A stretch of DNA of 33,182 nucleotides, taken from Leptolyngbyaceae cyanobacterium SM1_4_3. Lineage in GTDB: Bacteria > Cyanobacteriota > Cyanobacteriia > Elainellales > Elainellaceae. Below are positions 1-6,649 of the stretch, in pieces (within the stretch, counting starts at the first letter, position 1; every line of letters begins with the position of its first letter). The translations under genes and the position numbers were made by a program. The stretch covers positions 1-33,182 of the forward strand of contig JAAUTN010000037.1 of NCBI GenBank assembly GCA_012031415.1. Direction: 5' to 3'. The notes below the pieces were generated by a model. That model saw only the letters and a program-made list of their open reading frames with translations, was not told the DNA's origin and searched no databases.

Positions 1-1641
1 CATCAAAGATCTCTGCGTTGATGTTAATATCGTTCGCGGCTTGCAGCGTCAGCGTGTTGCTGCCCCGTCCCGTCGAATCCAGCGCTGTTTGAAGGGTAAT
101 GTTGCCAGCTTGCGTCCCGCCGTTCCAGTAGAGACAATCACATTCGCGCCTCCGGTTAAGGCGGCAATCAGATCATTTACGTCTAGAACAGCATCGTTGG
201 CGATCGCCAAAAACGGATCATCCGTCGCGTCAATTCGGTTGGTTGGCGCATCAGCAATCGTGATGTTGTAGGGGTCAATCAGCCAGGTTCCCGCCAAGCC
301 ATAGCGGGCAGAGACATCCGGTGCGCCTTCCACGTCTAGAAAACCGTGACTGCTAGTTTCCACCAGTCCACCGTTTCCGATTTGGGCCCCGCCCCTGGCG
401 CTCAAGCTGCCATAGACCCGCGTGGTTTCATCTGACCAAACAATGATGCGACCGCCATTTCCTCGGCTCAGCGCATCTGCACTCAGGACAGAATTTTCGT
501 CCACAAATGTAACGCTAGCATTGGGAACGCTGCCCGCTCCCTGGTAGTCGCCGCCTACGCGAATGGTGCCACCGTTGCCCTGCCCAGAAGCATTCAGAGT
601 GGCATCAAGAAGGGCCACGCGATCGCCCAAAATGTTGATTTCAGAAGATGATCGGGCGGTGCGGGAGGAGGCGTTGAGGGTGCCAGAGGCGATCGCCGTT
701 CCCGGTTCGGTAGAGAGAGCAATCCCAGAACCCGTCAGGCTAACGCTACCGTCGCGGTTAACCGTTACCCCCGTTGCATGATCAACCGCTCCTGCCGTCA
801 ACAATTCCGGCAGAGACAGCGGCGTAAACGGCAAACCCAACCCCCCAATTCCCGCTTCCCCAATCGTTTCTAACTCCAAACTCAGCAACTGCCCTGACTG
901 ACTGATTCGCACCAGGTTTTCTCCGGGCACCGCCGCAACGGTAATTTGTCCGCCCGGTGCAGTCAGGGTGCCTGTGTTGATTACAGTGCCGCCCAGCAAA
1001 GTAAGCTGCTGCCCTTCGCTCACTCTGAGGCTTCCAGAATTGAGAATAGAACCGGGCTGGACGCTAGTGAAGGCAAAGGAGCCAGGATTGCCCACCAGGG
1101 AAGCGTAGTTGTTGTCGGCGATCGCACTCATCCAGCGATTGCCAAACCCTACTCCGTCTGCTGTCGTAGCAGTAAAGGAACCGGACACATCCAAACGGGC
1201 ATCTGCACCAAAAATAATTCCGGCAGGATTGAGCAGATACAGGTTAGAGTCACCCCCCGTCACCTGAATCAAACCGTGAATAATGGACGCATCCCCTCCA
1301 GTAACCCGTCCCAAAATGTTTTGAATTTGAGAATTCGTGAGGAAGTTAGCGGTTTGATTTGCGTCTAGCCCGAACTGCTCGAAGCTGTGAAACAAATTGG
1401 CTCCATCACGGGAAAGTGCGCCTCCGTCGATGGTATAGCGATCGCCATTCTGGTTAACCCGTGTTCCTGCACCATCTTGGGCAGGTGTAACTTGGGCCAG
1501 AACTCGACTGGAGCTAACAAATCCTGCGATTGGAAGGCTCGCCAACAGCAGAACGATTCCTCGAATTACTCGGCTAATCACGGGTGATATGGTTTCCTTC
1601 TGATAAGGTAGCGCCCATCCAAGATAGACTTGACCATTCAA
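1..1641 (-). CDS. Filamentous-haemagglutinin/TPS-domain exoprotein, N-terminal part, frameshifted, runs off left edge
   Basis: This is the N-terminal part of a large secreted surface protein of the two-partner secretion (TpsA/FHA) type, exported through an outer-membrane TpsB partner that is not in the window. A signal peptide (Arg-rich start, hydrophobic stretch GIVLLLASLPIAGFVSS, cut near VLA|QV, residues about 25-50) precedes a TPS carbohydrate-dependent haemagglutination domain with the motif NLYLLNPAGIIFG (variant of NPNGI) near residue 140. Repetitive beta-helix sequence follows. The frame from 1641 ends at position 49, but its last 23 codons are out of register. In another frame the protein resumes as GTQAGNITLQTALDSTGRGS and stays open to base 1. 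One base is missing near the CCC run at 116-118. Known of the family: adhesins or exoproteins. Which substrate it binds cannot be told. Confidence 0.85.
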
Positions 1642-1739
1642 AACTCAAGCTCTTTCAGGCATCCCCATCATAAAACTTTAAATTTGCAATGGGTGGCAAT
1701 CCCCCCCACCCCCTCCCAACCCAGATTTTCACCAAGTTT

Positions 1740-1922
1740 CTAATGCTCAGCTTCTCCTCGAAGGAAGCTTTGTACAACCGTCCACACCGCCCAAATCAGC
1801 GTCGGCACAAACAGGGCAAGCATTAACAGCGCCAGGGCTGAGAAAGGAGATAACACGCTAATCAATACCAGCGCCAATATCAAGATCATCAACACAGATG
1901 GATTCATAAATTGATTCATCAC
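1740..1922 (-). CDS. Small hydrophobic membrane protein, 60 aa, hypothetical
   Basis: The 60 residues are almost entirely hydrophobic, with two likely membrane helices: residues about 8-24 (VLMILILALVLISVL) and about 29-50 (ALALLMLALFVPTLIWAVWTVV). A short charged tail RGEAEH follows. I do not recognise a family. It lies about 100 nt upstream of the FHA-type gene on the same strand, with a C-rich spacer between. No strong Shine-Dalgarno sequence is visible before the tandem ATG ATG start. Composition and length fit the many short two-helix proteins of cyanobacteria, but coding status is not certain. Confidence 0.5.
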   Translation of the reverse strand: MMNQFMNPSVLMILILALVLISVLSPFSALALLMLALFVPTLIWAVWTVVQSFLRGEAEH

Positions 1923-2169
1923 AAGCTCATGCTTCCACGCTAGAAATTGATTAGCAAGTTAGCCTCTAGCATTGGGAGAGTTTCATCCAACTCCACTAGC
2001 TCCATTAGAGAGTTTGTAAACTCATCAGTAGATGACAGCAAAGCCTCCATCCTCAGGCAGAAAAAGCTCTCACCCAAGCTGAATCTTGAGCCTGAGGTTA
2101 CATTCTCTCCATAACCGTACAATCCATATCTGGTTATCTTTATCCGCTTCAGCACATAGGGAGAAAACA

Positions 2170-2364
2170 ATGGCTTCTGTCAATCCAATTCAATTACAAA
2201 AACATCTTAAAGGCATCGACTATCCCGTTAACAAAGAGAACTTGATCAAACATGCTAAGAAACATGGAGCCGATGAAAACGTTATTTCAGTGCTAGATCA
2301 ACTGCCCGACAAAGAGTTTGAGACTCCAGCAGATGTGAATAAGGCAGTCGGTAAGGTTGATTAG
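2170..2364 (+). CDS. DUF2795 domain protein
   Basis: A 64-residue protein with the DUF2795 pattern: a start of the form NPIQLQKHLKGIDYPVNKE, then KHAKKHGADENVISVLDQLP and a C-terminal PADVNKAVG. These proteins are small, helical and of unknown function; some regulatory role is often guessed. An in-frame GTG-type extension to 2086 exists. ATG 2170 is chosen because AGGGAGA at 2158-2164 makes a good ribosome-binding site and the domain begins right at this Met. The stop codon lies inside the left copy of a 10-bp direct repeat flanking a putative MITE, so the 3' neighbourhood was rebuilt by insertion without changing the protein. Confidence 0.8.
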   Translation: MASVNPIQLQKHLKGIDYPVNKENLIKHAKKHGADENVISVLDQLPDKEFETPADVNKAVGKVD

Positions 2365-2368
2365 GGTT

Positions 2369-2458
2369 CAATGGCACTGACTCAAGGGGCAAGATCTGCG
2401 ACTTCTTCGAGAAGTCGCAGATCTGAGCGCTGCATTTTTGCTTATTTCAGTGCCATTC
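2369..2458. mobile_element. Putative 90-bp MITE with terminal inverted repeats and 10-bp target duplication
   Basis: The element is bounded by 11-bp perfect inverted repeats, AATGGCACTGA (2370-2380) and TCAGTGCCATT (2447-2457). It is flanked by identical 10-bp direct repeats GATTAGGGTT at 2359-2368 and 2459-2468, exactly 100 bp apart, which look like a target-site duplication. Inside is a perfect 15-bp hairpin, AGATCTGCGACTTCT (2392-2406) with its complement at 2410-2424 and a TCG loop. There is no ORF, so any movement would need a transposase supplied in trans. The hairpin could also act as transcription terminator for the DUF2795 gene. Confidence 0.65.
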
Positions 2459-2643
2459 GATTAGGGTTGATTTTTTGCCGTTAGTTCTTGATGCCGTTAC
2501 TAAGCAAGAGCCTGGTAACGAGGCTAACCTTGTATGTTGTTGAATTCTTGTTCCTAATGTAAAGCTAGCTTTGTGAACAAACCTGGATTATGAGATTATC
2601 CCTGTAAAGGAAATTTTTAACCGCTTGTTGTTTTGCTAAAGTA

Positions 2644-3144
2644 ATGCCAAAATTTGCCAACCCTGAAACGTGGCAACAGGCTGAGCTATTGATGCAGCCT
2701 GCTTTTATTCGAGTGATTGATAATATTCGTAAACAGCTAGAGCAGTCTTCCTGGAAGGGCACCTATCGAGACGTGCAGGTTTGGGCTGAGGGAGTTCCAG
2801 AAGAGACAAAGGCGATCGCCCTTCACCTGCAACAGCAATTAGCCAGCGCTACACCAGAACAGGCTATTGATATTGAAGAACAATTAGCTCGATTGCCTCA
2901 GCCTTATCCGGGCTACGAACTGTGTCTGCAAAAGCACAACCATCAAATCAATATCGATTTGTGGCAACTGTGTTACCAGATCTGTTTTTGCAACTACACT
3001 CAGCTTGACTTGGGTGAGACCGAAACGGTCGAAATTGACACCAGCCTGCTCGACGAAACGGGCAACGTAGACTGGCAGCGACTAGACGCAAAAGCGCAAC
3101 AGTTTGTCGGTCAGATTTTTGATGAATTACCTGTCGCCCCTTAG
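2644..3144 (+). CDS. Conserved cyanobacterial-type protein of unknown function, 166 aa
   Basis: A soluble, acidic 166-residue protein beginning MPKFANPETWQQAELLMQPA. It has no signal peptide or membrane segment. The N-terminal half is helical (IRKQLEQSSWKGTY), the middle holds YPGYELCLQKHNHQINIDLW, and the C-terminal part carries a Cys pair region YQICFCNY. I do not recognise a named domain, although the compact conserved-looking architecture fits a housekeeping protein of cyanobacteria. It lies 92 nt upstream of ygfZ on the same strand, so co-transcription is plausible. The start ATG is preceded by TAAAG only, a weak ribosome-binding site. Confidence 0.7.
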   Translation: MPKFANPETWQQAELLMQPAFIRVIDNIRKQLEQSSWKGTYRDVQVWAEGVPEETKAIALHLQQQLASATPEQAIDIEEQLARLPQPYPGYELCLQKHNHQINIDLWQLCYQICFCNYTQLDLGETETVEIDTSLLDETGNVDWQRLDAKAQQFVGQIFDELPVAP

Positions 3145-3236
3145 CCGTAGGAACAAGCGCTGTCTACTCTGCCGTTTGCGCTATGGAGTGCGGAACTCGG
3201 TAAGATCCAAACAGGTAGTCGCAAGCGCAAGAAAGC

Positions 3237-4331
3237 ATGAATCAGGAATTACAGAACCTCCAGGCGGCAGCGGGTGCAGTATTGACTGAAATCGCAGGGA
3301 CTTCAGTGCCCAGTCACTTTAGCGATGAGTCCGCAGCGCTTCAGGCAGTACGGGCAGGTGTGGCAGTATGCGATCGCTCTCACTGGGGGCGCATTCTGAT
3401 TTCTGGTGCAGACCGAATCCGCTTTTTACATAACCAAACCACCAACGACTTCAATTGCCTCCAGCCTGGGCAAGGCTGCGATACGGTATTTGTCACCTCT
3501 ACCGGACGTACCGTTGACCTTGTAACCGCCTACGCGCTAGAAGATGCCGTTCTGCTGCTGGTTTCCCCTAACCGTCGCCAGCACTTGATGCAGTGGATGG
3601 ATCGGTTTATCTTTTTTGCCGACCAGGTAGATCTCAAGGACATAACTGACTCCACCACCACCCTTAGCCTCCTGGGAACTGAAAGTGATGCACTGTTGCA
3701 GAAACTTGGACTGGATGAGGCGATCGCCCCAAGTGAGCCGTCTCGCATCGCCCACCCCCACGCAACTCATCATTTAGTCAATCTTGCTGGAATTGAAACC
3801 CGAATTGCTACTGGCAGCGGCTTAGCGACACCAGGGTATACGCTAATCGTGAACCGTGAGCAGGCAGCTAATCTGTGGCAACAACTCACTACGGCAGGCG
3901 CACTGCCGCTAGGCGAACAGCTTTGGGAACGTCTGCGAATTGAGCAAGGCCGCCCCATGCCCGACGCTGAACTGACAGAAGACTACAACCCGCTAGAAGC
4001 CGGACTGTGGCACACTATTTCGTTCAGCAAGGGTTGCTACATCGGGCAAGAAACGATCGCCCGCCTCGACACCTACAAAGGCGTAAAACAGCAGCTTTGG
4101 GGGGTGCGTCTAAGTCAACCCGCACCTCCAGGTGAACCATTGCTAGTGGGTGAGGAAAAAGTGGGCAAGCTCACCAGCCTCACCGAAACTGAAGCAGGAC
4201 TGTTTGGACTGGCCTACGTTCGCACTAAGGCAGGCGGAGCGGGGCTAACGGTCACTGTTGGATCTGGAACAGGTGAGATTGTGGATTTACCTTTTTTAAC
4301 CCGCGATCGCACTAATACTGATCCTGAATGA
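3237..4331 (+). CDS. ygfZ: YgfZ/GcvT-like folate-binding protein (Fe-S cluster maintenance)
   Basis: A 364-residue tetrahydrofolate-binding protein of the YgfZ branch of the GcvT family. Family members help assemble or repair certain Fe-S enzymes in the cytosol in a folate-dependent way. The diagnostic motif KGCYIGQE is at residues 265-272 with the conserved Cys267. The N-terminal GcvT-like fold includes RSHWGRILISGADRIRFLHN (residues 47-66) and the C-terminal barrel has GLAYVRTKAG. It lacks the glycine-cleavage operon context, which supports YgfZ over GcvT. ATG 3237 is near-adjacent to the preceding 166-aa gene. A near-perfect palindrome 10 nt after the stop probably ends transcription. Confidence 0.9.
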   Translation: MNQELQNLQAAAGAVLTEIAGTSVPSHFSDESAALQAVRAGVAVCDRSHWGRILISGADRIRFLHNQTTNDFNCLQPGQGCDTVFVTSTGRTVDLVTAYALEDAVLLLVSPNRRQHLMQWMDRFIFFADQVDLKDITDSTTTLSLLGTESDALLQKLGLDEAIAPSEPSRIAHPHATHHLVNLAGIETRIATGSGLATPGYTLIVNREQAANLWQQLTTAGALPLGEQLWERLRIEQGRPMPDAELTEDYNPLEAGLWHTISFSKGCYIGQETIARLDTYKGVKQQLWGVRLSQPAPPGEPLLVGEEKVGKLTSLTETEAGLFGLAYVRTKAGGAGLTVTVGSGTGEIVDLPFLTRDRTNTDPE

Positions 4332-4340
4332 AGTTGCACT

Positions 4341-4366
4341 GAACAAAGGGCTTAAGCCCCTTGTTC
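4341..4366 (+). terminator. Hairpin after ygfZ
   Basis: GAACAAAGGGCTT followed directly by AAGCCCCTTGTTC forms a 13-bp arm palindrome with one mismatch, 10 nt downstream of the ygfZ stop. There is no clear T-tract, so it may be a dispersed palindromic repeat as much as a terminator. Confidence 0.45.
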
Positions 4367-4428
4367 CACCAGAGTTTATTTGGAGGCTCTGCCTCTCAAA
4401 ATCCACTCAAGGAGAATTGCTCTAAAAG

Positions 4429-5208
4429 ATGAATAATTTCATTAAGTTATTTACTAAGTTACAAGCAATTCCCTTCTATCCAGTAGCCCATCCAGGCAAA
4501 ACAAACGGGAGCTTCACTCCAAAACTTCAACGCCCCAAATATCTGCTCATACTTTTGGCATCTATGAGTTGGTTTGTAGCTCCGCCCATTTGGGCAACCT
4601 CAGCAGGCGAATATCGGCAGCAGGGGTTGGCGTATCGGCAGCAGGAACAGTTTCCAGAGGCGATCGCCTCCCTCCAAAAAGCCGTCGAACTGGAGCCACA
4701 CAACGTCTCCGGACGAGTGCTGTTAGGCTGGACGCTACACTTGGCAAGGCAAGAAGCCGAAGCCGCCAACGCGCTACTAATGGCGTTTTACCTGAACCCG
4801 CAGGATGTTCCCGCCCTCAACGCTCTGGGAATCGTTTATCTGGTCAGTGGCGATCTGCCCGCCGCCGCTGTCACTCACACCTGGGCCGCCGCCCTTCAGC
4901 CCGACAACGAAATTGCTTACTATAATCTCAGCCTCACCTACCAGCGAATGCAGCAACATGACTGGGCGATCGCCACTGCTACTCGTGCCGCCGAGCTAGA
5001 GCCAACCAACCCCCATCCTTTGGTTGCGTTGGCGATCGCCCACCACAGCAAAGGCAACGAGTCTCAAGCAGAACAAACCTATCAGCAAGTGTTGAGATTG
5101 GATAGTCGATTTGGCGATCGCACCTTCCTCGACCTTGACCTAAAACGAGCTGCCTTCAGCCCCAACCAAATTCAACTGGCAAAACAAGTTCTCTCGAAGT
5201 CTGAATAA
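4429..5208 (+). CDS. Exported tetratricopeptide-repeat protein
   Basis: A 259-residue protein with a long N-terminal region ending in a signal-peptide-like segment (YLLILLASMSWFVAPPIWA, residues about 38-56, likely cut after ATA-type WA|TS). Four to five TPR units follow from residue about 60: GEYRQQGLAYRQQEQFPEAI, then PHNVSGRVLLGWTLHLARQE, PDNEIAYYNLSLTYQRMQQH and NPHPLVALAIAHHSKGNESQ. TPRs are protein-protein scaffolds; the partner is not known. It probably sits in the periplasm or on the outer face of a membrane. An internal ATG at 4564 would give a poorer signal sequence. AAGGAG at 4409-4414 is rather far (14 nt) from ATG 4429. Confidence 0.8.
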   Translation: MNNFIKLFTKLQAIPFYPVAHPGKTNGSFTPKLQRPKYLLILLASMSWFVAPPIWATSAGEYRQQGLAYRQQEQFPEAIASLQKAVELEPHNVSGRVLLGWTLHLARQEAEAANALLMAFYLNPQDVPALNALGIVYLVSGDLPAAAVTHTWAAALQPDNEIAYYNLSLTYQRMQQHDWAIATATRAAELEPTNPHPLVALAIAHHSKGNESQAEQTYQQVLRLDSRFGDRTFLDLDLKRAAFSPNQIQLAKQVLSKSE

Positions 5209-5399
5209 CTTCTCTGGATTGTAGGTGCTGCTTATGGGAGGCGATCGCCAACAGTAATGACTCGGCAATTTCATCTGACTTGACCCCTTAGAGCCACTCG
5301 TCTTTTCCCTATTGTTGAGAATGAAGGCATCAAGGATGTTTACTCGTATCGAAAGGTTGGCTAAAGTCAAAACAGGCAACCAATGAGGGCAAGGGCACG

Positions 5400-5992
5400 A
5401 TGATTGCGAATTCAGGGTTTCCTCAAATGTCTCCGCAGGAATACTTGGTGTGGGAAGAATCTCAACTGCTGCGCTATGAATACCTGCATGGGGAAGTGGC
5501 TGCCATGACTGGAGGCACCATTCCTCACAACCAGGTAGCGGTGAATTTGGCATCGGTGCTGAAGGCGCATTTGCGGGGAAAGGGATGTAAAGTGTTAACC
5601 AGCGATGCAAAGGTTGCGGTTTCAGAGCAAGGCCCGTTTCACAATGCAGACGTGTCGGTGACTTGCGATGAGCGCGATCGCGCTGCCCGTCAATTTATTC
5701 GCTATCCTTGCCTGGTGGCAGAAGTGTTATCGCCCAGCACTGAAGCGGTAGACCGGGGAGAGAAGTTTCGCCAATATCGACGGATTGAGACGCTACGAGA
5801 ATATTTGCTGATGACCCCGATCGCTCTAGTGTGGAATGTTATCGCCTGAACGAACGGGGCAATTGGGAGCTATTTCAGTTTGCGATCGAAGATTCTGAGC
5901 CGGAGGCAGAAACTTATGAAGTGGAGTTAACTAGCGTTGGGCTAACGTTTCCGCTGTCGCTGCTGTATGAGGATGTGGAACGACTTCCCTGA
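5400..5992 (+). pseudogene. Uma2-family (DUF820) endonuclease-like gene, frameshifted
   Basis: The first 149 codons match the Uma2/DUF820 family (PD-(D/E)xK nuclease fold, very numerous in cyanobacteria): an opening MSPQEYLVWEESQLLRYEYL, a core with LVAEVLSPSTEAVDRGEKF holding the catalytic-type Glu and Lys, and RQYRRIETLREYLL. The frame then breaks at about 5811-5813. One frame over, the family C-terminus is intact: DPDRSSVECYRLNERGNWEL through YEDVERLP to a stop at 5990-5992. One missing base (ATGAC for an expected ATNGAC) explains it. Length with the base restored is about 197 aa, normal for the family. It could be a true pseudogene or a sequencing error. Confidence 0.8.
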
Positions 5993-6003
5993 GCGTGAGC
6001 TAG

Positions 6004-6138
6004 CTACCGTTCGCCTTTGAAGGCTTTGTCAAGAATAGAAGGAAGTAGGGCCGCAGTTCCTTCTTCAATATCTTCTCGAAGTTGTTTGATTGCTTGAACC
6101 TTTGAAGGGTTTGTAAAGTAGTTTGTGTCAAGGTTGAG
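6004..6138 (-). pseudogene. Remnant of a type I restriction specificity subunit (HsdS) C-terminus
   Basis: A minus-strand open stretch of 44 codons has no start. It begins after TAA at 6139-6141 and reads LNLDTNYFTNPSKVQ, then QLREDIEEGTAALLPSILDK and AFKGER before TAG at 6004-6006. The ending LPSILDKAFKGE resembles the coiled-coil and terminal segment of HsdS subunits. No HsdM, HsdR or recognition domains are nearby. It is read as the debris of a lost type I restriction-modification locus. Recognition rests on the short C-terminal signature alone. Confidence 0.5.
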
Positions 6139-6180
6139 TTAGGAGCCAGAGAAAACTATTTTCTTCATTGCTAACTGCCG

Positions 6181-6222
6181 CTGAGTGATTCCTCCGTGCT
6201 GCTGAATGATTCCTCCGTGCCG
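6181..6222. repeat. Two tandem 21-bp repeats
   Basis: Two adjacent 21-bp units differ at two positions. Unit 1 at 6181-6201 starts CTGAGTGATTCCTCCGTG and unit 2 at 6202-6222 starts CTGAATGATTCCTCCGTG; a third partial unit CTGAGG follows. No function is evident. Confidence 0.6.
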
Positions 6223-6264
6223 CTGAGGAGCGTGGATTTAATAACTCCGAATTCTTGAGTAGGC

Positions 6265-6328
6265 TGTGTTAGCGCAGCGTAACCCATTAATCTTCAAAGA
6301 CGATGCGTTACGGCTAACGCTTAACACA
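6265..6328. repeat. Imperfect inverted repeat (dispersed-type)
   Basis: TGTGTTAGCGCAGCGTAAC pairs imperfectly with GTTACGGCTAACGCTTAACA further right. Such TGTGTTA...TAACACA hairpins look like dispersed repeat elements of cyanobacteria. It lies in the 6139-6649 spacer, where I see repeats but no convincing gene. Confidence 0.5.
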
Positions 6329-6445
6329 TCCAAAACAGTATCTACAAGTGCTACAAATTCGATCTTATTCAATTCCCATTCCTGAGGAATGAAAATTAAA
6401 GGCGTTGCTGAATACAGCGATGATTTACCTGTTCCGGTGTCTCCT

Positions 6446-6473
6446 GTAAGGGCGAACGGCCGTTCGCCCTTAC
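6446..6473. repeat. 28-bp perfect palindrome, copy 1 of a dispersed family
   Basis: The palindrome has core GGGCGAACGGCCGTTCGCCC extended by GTAA and TTAC on either side. The core recurs at 12891-12914 and, with one change, at 23481-23505. It is non-coding and can form a cruciform or a strong RNA hairpin. Confidence 0.75.
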
Positions 6474-6502
6474 GAAAATTCATCCCTTCAACCAGCAACG
6501 CC

Positions 6503-6536
6503 TTGAGCCTGAGATTGATAAGGCTCTAGTGCAATA
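6503..6536. repeat. Dispersed repeat, short copy of the 9183-9220 element
   Basis: TTGAGCCTGAGATTGAT followed by AAGGCTCTAGTGCAAT is shared with 9187-9220. The other copy has CTC inserted between the two blocks, which completes its stem. It lies about 110 nt before thyX. Confidence 0.6.
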
Positions 6537-6649
6537 CTTCTTGCCAACCTGTGTAAAAAACTTAAGGATTTATCGCATTGAGACAATCAGGGCTTATTCT
6601 AGAGAGCTTGATACATTCCGCCGCTCATCTCTAAATTCTCCCAAGTCCT

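Noticed and set aside
1940-2170. Minus-strand 76-codon frame
   Set aside because: It overlaps the promoter and ribosome-binding site of the well-supported DUF2795 gene and shows no domain or conserved pattern.
6238-6498. Minus-strand 86-codon frame with a P-loop-like GDTGTGKSS
   Set aside because: It runs through the palindrome at 6446-6473 and the inverted repeat at 6265-6328. The apparent motif is too short and has no NTPase context, so it is most likely translated repeat DNA.
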